A stretch of DNA of 64,000 nucleotides from Allobosea sp. BK604 (GTDB lineage: Bacteria > Pseudomonadota > Alphaproteobacteria > Rhizobiales > Beijerinckiaceae), in the NCBI RefSeq assembly GCF_004341515.1, contig NZ_SLZF01000001.1, positions 868,001-932,000 on the forward strand, written 5' to 3'. Shown here one piece after another: positions 28,143 to 36,868 of the stretch (positions are counted from its first letter, which is position 1; the number at the start of each line of letters is the position of its first letter). The position numbers and the translations under genes are program-made. The notes under the pieces were generated by a model, which saw only the letters and a program-made list of their open reading frames with translations, was not told the DNA's origin and did not search any database.

Positions 28143-29174
28143 TCAAGCTCCCCCAGGGACCAGGACAAGGCGATCGCGCGAGGAGCCGAGCACCTTGGCA
28201 TAGGCCTCCTTCGCCTGATCGAGCGTGTAGATTGAAGACGGCAGGACCGGGAATGGCTTGAGCGCGCCGCTTTCGAAGCTCGGGACCATCTGCCCGAGGA
28301 TGGCGATCGTCTCGGCCGTACTCAGGGCCAGCGTATCGATCCCGACAAATGTCTGCTGTCCGCGATAGAATTGCAGGATATCGAACGGGACGGCGCGATC
28401 GATGGTCGCAATCAGGATCTGATGCGCATGCAGCGCCAGGATCTGACGCGCCAGATCGAAATAGGGACTGCCGACCGTGTTGAAGACGATGTCGGCACCA
28501 TGTCCGTCCGTCAGCTCGCGGATCCGGGCTGCGGCCTCGGCGCCGTTGCCGCTCACGATACTGACCGGGTTGGCATGGTAGCCGTCGAAGGCCGCGCCTT
28601 CGCGCATGACCCCGATCGTCCTGGCGCCCAGCATCGAAGCGATCTGGATGGCGGCCTGCCCGACCTTGCCGGTCGCCCCGAGAACGGCCACGTTCATGCC
28701 CGCCTTCGGGAAGCCTGAACGCTCGAACCCTTTCCAGGCCGTGACGAAGGGCACGCCGACGGCGCCCGCTTCGATCATCGACATCGCACGGGGCTTTGGC
28801 AGCACATCGGCCAGGTCGACGACCAGATGCGTGCCATGGCTGCCATCCCGGCTGATGCCCAGCTCGCCGCTCGATCCCCAGACCTCCAATCCCAGCAGAT
28901 TCGTCGGTCCCTCGACGACCGTCCCGGCGAAATCACGACCCGGCGTCCTCGGCCATCTGGCGTGCGGCATCATCCCCAGCGTCGCCTTGACGTCGCTGGG
29001 ATTGACGGCTGCGGCGCTGATCTCGATCACGGCCTGCCCGGGGCCCCAGCGCACCGGCTCATGCGACATCCGCAGATCGAGCCGGGACACATCGTCCGCC
29101 TTTGCCGTCACATGCAGGCGCCGGCTCTCGCGGGAAAAAGCCGGCGGGGCGGCAGCCGCCTCGATCGCATTCAT
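28143..29174 (-). CDS. MDR-family oxidoreductase (quinone reductase/zinc-independent alcohol dehydrogenase)
   Basis: The 343-residue protein has the GroES-like N-terminal domain (VIEISAAAVNPSDVKATLGMMP, RTPGRDFAGTVVEG near 55-90) and the nucleotide-binding motif VAVLGATGKVGQAAIQIASMLGA near 165. The structural and catalytic zinc Cys/His sets of true alcohol dehydrogenases are absent, as in NADPH:quinone oxidoreductases. It is the first gene of the minus-strand operon below operator site 2. It would reduce an enone, quinone or maleylacetate-like intermediate produced by the divergent dioxygenase operon. Confidence 0.87.
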   Translation of the reverse strand: MNAIEAAAAPPAFSRESRRLHVTAKADDVSRLDLRMSHEPVRWGPGQAVIEISAAAVNPSDVKATLGMMPHARWPRTPGRDFAGTVVEGPTNLLGLEVWGSSGELGISRDGSHGTHLVVDLADVLPKPRAMSMIEAGAVGVPFVTAWKGFERSGFPKAGMNVAVLGATGKVGQAAIQIASMLGARTIGVMREGAAFDGYHANPVSIVSGNGAEAAARIRELTDGHGADIVFNTVGSPYFDLARQILALHAHQILIATIDRAVPFDILQFYRGQQTFVGIDTLALSTAETIAILGQMVPSFESGALKPFPVLPSSIYTLDQAKEAYAKVLGSSRDRLVLVPGGA

Positions 29175-29208
29175 CTCGGTCTCCAGGAAGCCCTCAGCGG
29201 CAAATCTT

Positions 29209-29225
29209 TTACAATCGATTGCAGA
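29209..29225 (-). promoter_or_regulatory. LacI-type operator, site 2
   Basis: TTACAATCGATTGCAGA on the plus strand is the exact reverse complement of site 3 at 29461-29477 over 17 bases and matches the palindrome of site 1 except for one half-site. It lies 35 bases upstream of the MDR gene start. The position and identity indicate control of the minus-strand operon by the LacI protein at 25780. Confidence 0.85.
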
Positions 29226-29460
29226 TCTCGGTCAAGAGAGATGCCTATTTTCGAACCACGCTCGCGCATCCCCACATTGCGCCCATCGAGAGGCCGCACG
29301 AGGGATCATAGGTTGGGCCTTGGGCCTTCTCGCCCTCAAAGCCACGGATATTCCCGATAGGGAAGCGGCCTGCGCCCAACCATGACGCCCGGGCGCTACG
29401 GACGGCGGCGGTTTGCCGCAAGCCGCCATCAAATGACATCGACTCGATTTCGCCTTGCTA

Positions 29461-29477
29461 TCTGCAATCGATTGTAA
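29461..29477 (+). promoter_or_regulatory. LacI-type operator, site 3
   Basis: TCTGCAATCGATTGTAA lies 25 bases before the intradiol dioxygenase start, in the same orientation relative to its gene as site 2 is to the MDR gene. The two sites flank a divergent promoter region of about 330 bases (29175-29502), which holds no gene. Together with site 1 they define one regulon. Confidence 0.85.
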
Positions 29478-29502
29478 TACCTCAAGCGCAGGGAGAAGGC
29501 GA

Positions 29503-30396
29503 ATGATCATCGAAAACCAGCAAATGGTCACGGGCGCCGTCATCGACGCGATGTCGAATGCGGAGAATCCCCGGCTGCGAGAGATCATGGCGGCCCTCGT
29601 CCGGCATGCCCACGCTTTTGCGCGCGAGGTCAAGCTGACCGAGGAGGAGTTCGAGCAGGGCCTCGCCTTCCTCAACGCCATCGGCCAGGCGACGAATGAC
29701 TCCCACAACGAAGCCGTGCTCTTCTCGGACGTCCTCGGCTTTTCCACGCTCGTGTGCCTGCTCAATAACGGCAATGCCGGCGCGACCGAGACGGCGGCTG
29801 CGCTGCTCGGCCCGTTCTGGCGGATGAACTCTCCCGCGACGGCCAATGGCGGCTCCATCCTTCGTTCGCCGACGCCGGGGCCCGCGCTTTTCGTGAATTG
29901 CCGGATCGTCGATGTCGATGGGGCTCCCATCGCCGGCGTCGAGGTCGATGTCTGGCAGGCATCGCCTGTCGGGCTTTATGAAAACCAGGATGACGATCAG
30001 GCCGACATGAACCTGCGCGGGAAGTTCCGGACCGACTCCGAAGGTCGTTTCAGCTTCCGCTCCGTCCGACCCGCCGGCTATCCCGTCCCCACGCATGGCC
30101 CCGTCGGCGACCTGCTGCGGGCGCAGCACCGCCATCCCTATCGGCCGGCGCATCTGCATTTTCTCGGCTTCAAGCAGGGCTACAAGACGCTGATCACTCA
30201 GGTCTTCGTGGCCGAAGACGATCGTCTCCAGACCGATGTCGTCTTCGGTGTGACGCGCCATCTGATCGGCACCTATGTGCGGCACGAGGACGGCGCGCCG
30301 CCCGCGGAGGGCGTCTCGCCCCCCCGGTACACGCTCGACTACGGCTTCGTCATGGAGCCCGGCGAAGCAAAACTGCCCGTTCCCCCGATCAAGTGA
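29503..30396 (+). CDS. Intradiol ring-cleavage dioxygenase (catechol/hydroxyquinol 1,2-dioxygenase type)
   Basis: The 297-residue enzyme has the N-terminal dimerisation domain of catechol and hydroxyquinol 1,2-dioxygenases (VKLTEEEFEQGLAFLNAIGQ) and the catalytic beta domain. The four Fe(III) ligands are visible: Tyr in ASPVGLYENQD, Tyr in RPAGYPVP and two His in RPAHLHF. The family signature VDGAPIAGVEVDVWQAS is present near 145. ATG 29503 has GGGAGAAGG upstream; a start at 29455 would place the operator inside coding sequence and was rejected. It opens the ring between the hydroxyls of a catechol or hydroxyquinol made by the pathway; the Mo hydroxylase in the same operon could help produce it. 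Confidence 0.93.
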   Translation: MIIENQQMVTGAVIDAMSNAENPRLREIMAALVRHAHAFAREVKLTEEEFEQGLAFLNAIGQATNDSHNEAVLFSDVLGFSTLVCLLNNGNAGATETAAALLGPFWRMNSPATANGGSILRSPTPGPALFVNCRIVDVDGAPIAGVEVDVWQASPVGLYENQDDDQADMNLRGKFRTDSEGRFSFRSVRPAGYPVPTHGPVGDLLRAQHRHPYRPAHLHFLGFKQGYKTLITQVFVAEDDRLQTDVVFGVTRHLIGTYVRHEDGAPPAEGVSPPRYTLDYGFVMEPGEAKLPVPPIK

Positions 30397-30403
30397 GGCC
30401 GAC

Positions 30404-31168
30404 ATGAGCTATCCGAAGAACCTCTCCGGAACGGTGGCGCTGATCGTCGGCGGGGCCGGAGCGATCGGCGCCGCGACCGCTCAGATGCTCGCCGCTGCGG
30501 GCGCGACGATCGTCGTGACGCACATGCCCGGCGCCGACCCGGAGCGCATGGCGAAAGACGTCATTGCACAGCTGCCGCAAGATCGGGACCACGGCCATTT
30601 CGTTGCCGATATCGTCGACACCCCGTCCCTGCTCGCCCTGCGGCAGGAGATCACCGCCCGTTACGGCCGCCTGGATATTCTGGTGAATGCCGCCGGCTTC
30701 ACCAAGCCGGTCGCACATGCCGATCTCGACAGCCTCGACGATGAGCTCATCGACAGGATGTTCCAGGTCAATTGGCGCGGCCAGTTCGCCGCAATCAGAA
30801 CCTTCGCCCCCATGCTCAAGGCGTCGGGCGACGGGCTCGTCGTCTCGATTTCGTCGATCGCCGCGTTCACCGCCGTCGGCTCGAGCATCGCCTATTGCGC
30901 GGCGAAGGCCGGGATCGATGTGATGACCAAGGCATTGGCCCGCGTGATGGCGCCGGAGGTCCGGGTGCTGGCTGTATCACCAGGCGTGGTCGACACGCAG
31001 TTCGTGCCCGGGCGCGGCGCCGATTTCAACGACAAGGTCGCCAGTTCCACGCCCCTGAAGCGCATCGGCGCCGTCGACGATATCGCAGCCGCAATCACGG
31101 CCTGCGCAACTCATCTCGGCTTTTCGACCGGCCATATCATCCAGGTCGACGGCGGGCGGGCACTGTAA
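30404..31168 (+). CDS. Short-chain dehydrogenase/reductase
   Basis: The 254-residue SDR has the cofactor motif VALIVGGAGAIGAATAQML (GxxxGxG, residues about 10-28), LVNAAGF near 92, catalytic Ser in VVSISSIAAF near 145 and YCAAK near 160 (Tyr and Lys). VSPGVVDTQF and TGHIIQVDGGRAL are typical of classical SDRs. It starts seven bases after the dioxygenase stop behind GAGG. It would oxidise or reduce a hydroxyl or keto intermediate of the pathway. Confidence 0.92.
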   Translation: MSYPKNLSGTVALIVGGAGAIGAATAQMLAAAGATIVVTHMPGADPERMAKDVIAQLPQDRDHGHFVADIVDTPSLLALRQEITARYGRLDILVNAAGFTKPVAHADLDSLDDELIDRMFQVNWRGQFAAIRTFAPMLKASGDGLVVSISSIAAFTAVGSSIAYCAAKAGIDVMTKALARVMAPEVRVLAVSPGVVDTQFVPGRGADFNDKVASSTPLKRIGAVDDIAAAITACATHLGFSTGHIIQVDGGRAL

Positions 31169-31211
31169 AGCGCGCCGCCGCCGATCCGGCCCGAGCCAGG
31201 AGGAAGCCAAC

Positions 31212-32093
31212 ATGCAAAACAAGGTCTTCGTCACCTGCGCCGTGACAGGCAACCTGACAATGCCGGAACAGACGCCGCACCTGCCGATCACGCCCGAACA
31301 GATTGCGACATCCGCACTCGAAGCGGCGCGAGCGGGTGCAGCTATCGCCCATATCCATGTCCGCGATCCCAGGACCGGCAAGCCTTCGACTGCATTTGAT
31401 CTCTACAAGGAGGTCGTCGATCGAATTCGTGAGAAGGACGAGGAGCTGATCCTCAACATCACGACGGGACCAGGCGGGCGTTTCGTCCCGTCGGAGGAAG
31501 ATCCCAAGATCTTCGGGCCGGGAACCACCCTGATGCGTCCGGAACTGCGCGTCGAGCACATCGCCGCGTTGAAGCCGGATATCTGCACGCTCGACCTGAA
31601 TACGATGAATTCGGGCGCCCAGGTCGTGATCAACACGCCCGGCAATGTCCGCAAGATGGCGCAGATCATTCGCCAGAGCGGCGTCAAGCCGGAAATCGAG
31701 CTGTTCGATTCCGGCGATATCGCACTGCTGCAGGATCTGGTGAAGGACGGCACCGTCGATGCCGCTCCGCTATGCTCGATCGTGATGGGTGTGCAATACG
31801 GCTTTCAGCCCTCGGCGGAGACGGTCTTGTATGCGCGCGGCCTGCTCCCGGCCGGCGCGACCTGGACGGCCTTCGGCATCGGTCGCTGGAGCTTTCCGAT
31901 GGCTGCTCAAGCGCTCATCGCCGGCGGCCATATCCGTGTGGGCATGGAGGATGCCGTCTACCTGGCGCGCGGCAAGCTGGCGCCGTCCAATGCTGTGCTG
32001 GTCGAGAAAGCCTGCGGCATCGTCGAAGCGATCGGCGCGGGTATCATGACCGCCCGCGAGGCCCGGGCCGCCCTCAAGCTGGCGGGAGCTTGA
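31212..32093 (+). CDS. BKACE-family beta-keto acid cleavage enzyme (DUF849)
   Basis: The 293-residue protein belongs to the BKACE family, Zn-dependent enzymes that condense a beta-keto acid with acetyl-CoA to give acetoacetate and a CoA ester. Family features are VFVTCAVTGNLTMPEQTPHLPITPEQIA, the metal motif AHIHVRDPRTGKPS (His/His near 48-50), LNITTGPGGRFVPS and the ELFDSGDI segment with its conserved Glu. In this operon it would handle a beta-keto acid such as a 3-oxoadipate-like product after ring cleavage. This is an alternative to the usual CoA-transferase/thiolase route and is unusual beside an intradiol dioxygenase. Confidence 0.93.
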   Translation: MQNKVFVTCAVTGNLTMPEQTPHLPITPEQIATSALEAARAGAAIAHIHVRDPRTGKPSTAFDLYKEVVDRIREKDEELILNITTGPGGRFVPSEEDPKIFGPGTTLMRPELRVEHIAALKPDICTLDLNTMNSGAQVVINTPGNVRKMAQIIRQSGVKPEIELFDSGDIALLQDLVKDGTVDAAPLCSIVMGVQYGFQPSAETVLYARGLLPAGATWTAFGIGRWSFPMAAQALIAGGHIRVGMEDAVYLARGKLAPSNAVLVEKACGIVEAIGAGIMTAREARAALKLAGA

Positions 32094-32120
32094 GGCCGCT
32101 GCTCAAGGGGGCAAAACGCG

Positions 32121-32591
32121 ATGGGCACAAGCTTCACACTCAACGGCGAGCCGGTCACCGTCGCAGCCGACGGAAACTCCACGCTGTTATTGGCGCTGCG
32201 GAACGAGCTCGGCCTTCAGGGCACGCGCTTCGGCTGCGGCGCCGAGGATTGCGGAGCCTGCACCGTTCTCATCGACGGCCACCTCCACTATTCCTGCGGT
32301 CAATTCGTGGAGGATACCGCCGGCAAGCATGTCGAGACGGTCGAGGGCCTGCGAGGGCCGATCGCCGATGCGCTGAGAACGGCGTTTTTCGAAGCCGGGG
32401 CAGGTCAATGCAGATATTGCCTGAGTGGCATCTTCGTCACCGCTCACGACCTGCTCATGCGCAATCGGCAGCCGGCCCGCGCGGAGATACGCGCCGCGCT
32501 GTCGCGCAATCTCTGCCGCTGCGGCGCCCATGGCAGCATCTTGCGCGGAGTGGAGAAGGCCGCAACCTTGCTCGCTGACATGGACCGGTGA
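32121..32591 (+). CDS. Molybdenum hydroxylase small subunit, 2x[2Fe-2S] (IorA/NicA-like)
   Basis: The 156-residue iron-sulfur subunit belongs to the xanthine-dehydrogenase family. The plant-type cluster ligands are in RFGCGAEDCGACTVLIDG and the following YSCGQ. The second cluster uses GQCRYCLSG and LSRNLCRCGAHGSILRGV. The length matches IorA, NicA and similar small subunits of two-component hydroxylases. It ends one base before the large-subunit start, so the two are coupled. It passes electrons from the Mo centre to an unknown acceptor; no FAD subunit or cytochrome is in the operon. Confidence 0.93.
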   Translation: MGTSFTLNGEPVTVAADGNSTLLLALRNELGLQGTRFGCGAEDCGACTVLIDGHLHYSCGQFVEDTAGKHVETVEGLRGPIADALRTAFFEAGAGQCRYCLSGIFVTAHDLLMRNRQPARAEIRAALSRNLCRCGAHGSILRGVEKAATLLADMDR

Positions 32592-32592
32592 C

Positions 32593-34692
32593 ATGGCTTC
32601 GCCAGCCCTTGCCCCACCATCTCCCGCGAATACAAGTCTCGGCGACTGGTTCGATCTCTCCCTCCCCGGCAAGGTGCTGCTGAAGACCGGCAAGGTCGAG
32701 CTCGGCCAAGGCATTTTGACAGCGCTGCTCCAGATCGCTGCCGAGGAGCTCGATCTCGAACTCGACCAGATGGACGTGCTCTCCGGGGACACCGGCCTCT
32801 CCCCGCTCGAGGCCGGCACGGTCGGCAGCATGTCCATCGAAACGTCGGGGGTCATCGTCCGGCATGCCGCGGCAGACCTGGGGCGACGCCTCCTCGACGC
32901 CGCCACGATGCGCGCTCAGGTTCCGCCCGGTCAGGTCACGGCCCGCAACGGCCGATTTCGGCGCGACGGAGAACTGCTGGCGGATACGATCTGGAGCGTC
33001 GCTGCGGATGTCGACCTCGATGTGCCGGTCGACCGCAGCGCGCCGCTCAAGCCACGCGGCAGCTACAGACTCGTCGGCACGAGCGCACCTGCCGTCGGAT
33101 CACAGGAGAAACTCGCAGGAGCGGCCTTCATCCACGACATCAACCTTCCCGGCATGCTGCATGGACGAGTCCTGCGGAAGCCGCATCCGGACGCCCGCCT
33201 CCAGCATGTCGACGTGGACCGCATCCGCGGCCGCAAAGGTGTCTCCGCGGTCGTCCTCGAGCAGGATTTCATTGGCGTGCTGGCCGAGACGGAGCACGAT
33301 CTCGACAAGGCCATGGAGCTCGTCACGGCTGCTGCCAAGTGGCTCTTGCCCGAGGCCGGGCGCCATGAGACAGCGCTCGATATCCTGCACAGGCTGCCGA
33401 GCGTCGATACCGCCATTCGCGACGACCTCGCGGCGAACGAACCAGCGCCGAACGAGCTCGTGGAGGCCACCTTCACCAAGCCACTGGTCGGTCATGGTTC
33501 GATCGGGCCCTCCTGCGGACTCGCCGTCATCCGACCAGACGGTGCGGAATTGTGGAGTCATTCCCAGACGGTCTTCGCCTTGCGTGATCAGGCCGCGCGG
33601 ATCTTGGGCTGCGATATCGAGCAGGTCAGGGTCCGCCATTCGCAGGGCGCGGGCTGCTACGGGCATAATGGCGCCGACGACGCGGCAATGGACGCGCTGC
33701 TTCTCGCCCGCGCCGTACCCGGCCGCCCGGTGCGGGTCCAATGGTCGCGCCAGGACGAACTGACCGCCGAGCCGCTCGGTTCGCCGATGAGCGTGCGGAT
33801 CGCGGCCGCCGTTGCCGGCGAGCGGATCGTCCATTGGGAGCTGGAAACGCGCTCGGGCTCGCACATCCAGCGTCCGGGCTGGAATGGCGGCGTCAACCTG
33901 CTCGGTCCCGCCGCCATCGCCGACGCCTGGAAGCCCGCCGCCCAGCGTGACCTGCCGAGCCATAATGGCGGGACCAAGAACGCGGTCGCACTCTATGATT
34001 TTCCGCAGCGCGTCGTTCATCAGTTCGTCCCGGCCATGCCGTTCAGGCTATCGGCGCTGCGCTCGCTCGGCGCCTTCGCCAATGTCTTCGCCGTCGAGAG
34101 CATGATGGACCAGCTCGCCGAGGTTGCCGGCACAGACCCCATCGCGTTTCGTCTGGCGCATCTTTCCGATCCGCGTGCGCGTGCAGTCGTCGAACGCGTC
34201 GCTGCGATATCCGGCTGGCACGAGCCGCTGCACGATGGTCGTGGCCGCGGCGTGGGCTTCGCGCGCTTCAAGAACAGCGGCAGCTATTGCGCCGTGGCCG
34301 CTATCGTGGAGGTCGACGAGCAGATTTCACTCCGTGGGCTATGGGGCGTCGTGGACCCCGGCCTGGCGATCAATCCCGACGGGATCATCGCGCAGGTTGA
34401 AGGGGGCATGATCCAGGCAGCGAGCTGGACCCTCAAGGAGGCAGTGCCGACGGAGGGCCCATTCCTCACCGCCGAAAGCTGGCGCGACTACCCGATCCTG
34501 AGCTTCGCCGAGATCCCGGACATTCAGGTCGAGATCCTTTCCGACCCGAGCCACGAGCCGGCGGGCGTGGGTGAAATCTCACTTGGTCCTACCGCCGGCG
34601 CGATCGGCAATGCTGTCGCCGCCGCGCTCGGAGCCAGAATCTACGACCTGCCGATAACGCGCGATCGCGTGATCGCGACGTTGATGGGCTAG
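32593..34692 (+). CDS. Molybdenum hydroxylase large subunit (IorB/NicB-like, MoCo-binding)
   Basis: The 699-residue protein is the molybdopterin-binding subunit of a two-component hydroxylase. It starts directly with the segment KVLLKTGKVELGQGILTALLQIAAEELDL, which contains the GQG loop, and has YRLVGTSAPAVGSQEKLAGAAFIHDI at 155-180. The catalytic Glu region is GVGEISLGPTAGAIGNAV near the C-terminus. There is no cytochrome extension as found in NicB. These enzymes hydroxylate N-heteroaromatic rings or aldehydes using water. Beside an intradiol dioxygenase it suggests breakdown of a nitrogen heterocycle or aromatic acid. ATG 32593 lies one base after the small-subunit stop. Confidence 0.9.
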   Translation: MASPALAPPSPANTSLGDWFDLSLPGKVLLKTGKVELGQGILTALLQIAAEELDLELDQMDVLSGDTGLSPLEAGTVGSMSIETSGVIVRHAAADLGRRLLDAATMRAQVPPGQVTARNGRFRRDGELLADTIWSVAADVDLDVPVDRSAPLKPRGSYRLVGTSAPAVGSQEKLAGAAFIHDINLPGMLHGRVLRKPHPDARLQHVDVDRIRGRKGVSAVVLEQDFIGVLAETEHDLDKAMELVTAAAKWLLPEAGRHETALDILHRLPSVDTAIRDDLAANEPAPNELVEATFTKPLVGHGSIGPSCGLAVIRPDGAELWSHSQTVFALRDQAARILGCDIEQVRVRHSQGAGCYGHNGADDAAMDALLLARAVPGRPVRVQWSRQDELTAEPLGSPMSVRIAAAVAGERIVHWELETRSGSHIQRPGWNGGVNLLGPAAIADAWKPAAQRDLPSHNGGTKNAVALYDFPQRVVHQFVPAMPFRLSALRSLGAFANVFAVESMMDQLAEVAGTDPIAFRLAHLSDPRARAVVERVAAISGWHEPLHDGRGRGVGFARFKNSGSYCAVAAIVEVDEQISLRGLWGVVDPGLAINPDGIIAQVEGGMIQAASWTLKEAVPTEGPFLTAESWRDYPILSFAEIPDIQVEILSDPSHEPAGVGEISLGPTAGAIGNAVAAALGARIYDLPITRDRVIATLMG

Positions 34693-34960
34693 TTCTCGCT
34701 TCGGCACGGCTCGACAACGACATCCCGTTCGAGAAACCCGGGCGCCTCGAAGGCGCGATTGGGGATCAGGGCCACGCCGAGACCGCTCTGCACCATCCGA
34801 TATAGCGCGTCTAAGCTGGGCACGTGGATGCTCAGCTTGACGACGTGGCCGGGCTCGCCCGCGGTGACGACAACGCGGATGTACATCGCACTGTCCGAAT
34901 CGGGAGTGGTCTGGGCAGCTGGTATCCGCTACTGGCCAAGCACGCTATCGCCCGGGGCGA
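34689..34960 (-). pseudogene. Remnant of a LysR-family regulator (C-terminal fragment)
   Basis: The last 65 codons (to 34886) read IHVPSLDALYRMVQSGLGVALIPNRAFE, the standard C-terminal part of a LysR substrate-binding domain. A short upstream extension PDSDSAMYIRV also fits, but the frame then meets a TAG and the rest of the regulator is missing. The fragment faces convergently the Mo-hydroxylase operon. It is best read as a decayed regulator left by a rearrangement. Confidence 0.7.
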
Positions 34961-35078
34961 AATGACCTCGACGAAGCCCATTGCCACGAAACTTATTCCA
35001 CAGACGGCTTTCGACGCGTCTTTCCAAACAGAACTGTGACGTGACACTACGGTAGCGCGTTCGGACCAAAAGCCGAAA

Positions 35079-36716
35079 ATGAGTCAAGTTATGGATGTGC
35101 CAAGGCCTGCAGCAGGCGCGGGGCCGTTTGCGCCGCTCAGAAACACGACGTTCCGCGCCATTTGGCTCGCCGGGCTGATCTCGGCACTAGGATGGCTCAT
35201 CCAGACCATCGCGATGAGTTGGCTGATGGCGACGATCACGCCATCGAGCGTGATGGTCGCGTCGGTTCAGGCCGCGACGAACCTGCCGGCCTTCATCCTG
35301 TCGATCTTCGCCGGCGCCATCGTCGACAATTTCAATCGCCGCAAGGTGATGCTGATTGCGCGGTCCCTGATGGCGCTGACCGCGGCCACACTAACGGTCC
35401 TGGTTGCAGTCGGACTGATCAACCCCTGGATCATCCTGTTCTTCAGCTTCCTGGCGGGGTGCTGCATCGCCTTCAATGACCCGGCTTGGCAGGCATCCGT
35501 AGGCGATATCGTCGATCGCAAGGATCTGGCCGCTGCCGTGACACTGACATCTGTCGGTTTCAACACTGTTCGCAGCGTCGGACCGGCCCTGGGCGGCATC
35601 ATTCTCGCGACCTTCGGCCCGCTGACAGCCTTCTGTCTCTATACCCTCGGCCATTTTGCGCCACTGATTGTGGTCTGGCGGTCGAAATGGAAAGTTCCTG
35701 TCTCCAGGCTGCCACCCGAAGCGATGCTGACGGCGATCTCCGACGGAATTCGCTTCACCTCCCTGTCATCCGAGATCAAGACGGCGCTCGCACGTGGCTT
35801 CCTGTTTGGGCTCGCTGGCATCGCCATCCTCGCCCTTCTGCCACTGGTCGTTCGTGACCAGCTGAAACAGGGAGCCGTTGCCTATGGTGTCCTGATGGCC
35901 GGCTTCGGCGCAGGAGCGCTGCTGGCAGGCCTGACGTCCACGGCACTCCGGGTCAGGCTGTCGGATGAGCAGCTCTTGAAGCTGGCTTGCGTCGCCTGCG
36001 CGATTTGCACGATCACCCTCTCGATGACGCAAACCGCTGCTGTCGCCGCCGTCGCGCTCATGCTCGGCGGGGCCGGATGGGTCCTGGGGTGGTCGGGCCT
36101 GAGTATCAGCGTGCAATGGGCGAGCCCCCGCTGGGTCGTCGGCCGGACAATTTCGCTCTACTACGCTCTCACCTCATGCGGGCTTGCCGCAGGGAGCTGG
36201 CTCTGGGGCATGGTGACCGAGAGCTATTCCCTGAGTTTCGCCTTGCAGGCATCGACCGCAGCGTCTCTTGGCGTCGCTATTCTTGGCTTGATCCTGCCAA
36301 TCCATCAGCGCAAGGACGCGGATGTTTCGACGCCTGATCATTTCGAGGCGCCCGCGATCAGCCTGGACGTGAAGCCGCGAAGCGGGCCGATCGCGGTCAA
36401 GATCGTACCGGATTCCAACCGAACAGATCGAAGCCTTTCTCGCCTTGATGCTGCAGCGGCGGCGCGTCCAAGCGCGCAACGGTGCGCGCCGATGGATCCT
36501 GACGCGCAATCTGCACGATACCGCCGTTTGGACCGAGACGTTCCGCACGCCCACCTGGAACGACTATCTGCGTTTCAACTACCGCCAGACCGCCGCCGAC
36601 CGGGCGCTGGATGCCAGCTTGATCGACCTGCACATGGGACACGAGCCGCCCGCAATAACCCTCTCGATCGAGCGGCCCACCGCCACACCGCGAAAGGCCG
36701 ATATTTTCGGGTCTGA
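35079..36716 (+). CDS. MFS transporter (EntS-like, MFS_3) with C-terminal frameshift
   Basis: The protein matches the MFS_3 group: residues 16-415 give twelve membrane segments beginning PFAPLRNTTFRAIWLAGLISALGWLIQTIAMSWLM, with GAIVDNFNRRKVMLIAR as motif A. Relatives end in a cytoplasmic domain of about 110 residues. That domain is present but in another frame: after VAVKI-type strand IAVKIV (about base 36405) the expected YRIPTEQIEAFLALM continues in frame +1 to a stop at 36732 (YLRFNYRQTAADRALDASLIDLHMG). The frame given here therefore ends in out-of-register sequence. Either a real single-base indel or a sequencing error disrupts the tail; the membrane part is intact. Confidence 0.82.
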   Translation: MSQVMDVPRPAAGAGPFAPLRNTTFRAIWLAGLISALGWLIQTIAMSWLMATITPSSVMVASVQAATNLPAFILSIFAGAIVDNFNRRKVMLIARSLMALTAATLTVLVAVGLINPWIILFFSFLAGCCIAFNDPAWQASVGDIVDRKDLAAAVTLTSVGFNTVRSVGPALGGIILATFGPLTAFCLYTLGHFAPLIVVWRSKWKVPVSRLPPEAMLTAISDGIRFTSLSSEIKTALARGFLFGLAGIAILALLPLVVRDQLKQGAVAYGVLMAGFGAGALLAGLTSTALRVRLSDEQLLKLACVACAICTITLSMTQTAAVAAVALMLGGAGWVLGWSGLSISVQWASPRWVVGRTISLYYALTSCGLAAGSWLWGMVTESYSLSFALQASTAASLGVAILGLILPIHQRKDADVSTPDHFEAPAISLDVKPRSGPIAVKIVPDSNRTDRSLSRLDAAAAARPSAQRCAPMDPDAQSARYRRLDRDVPHAHLERLSAFQLPPDRRRPGAGCQLDRPAHGTRAARNNPLDRAAHRHTAKGRYFRV

Positions 36717-36868
36717 CACACCCCATACCTGAACGCCCCAAAGGCTGGCAAAGGTTCGGCTCTGTCAGACCACTGTCCTGATCCCGAAAGTCCGGGCAGG
36801 CCGTCGGTCGCCCCTCGACATGCAGGAGATAAGTGCGAATGCCGGCTGGGCGCTGGTGCGCCCCAGCC

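Noticed and set aside
34693-35078. Other short frames around the LysR remnant
   Set aside because: They are frameshifted pieces of the same decayed regulator or shadows without start signals.
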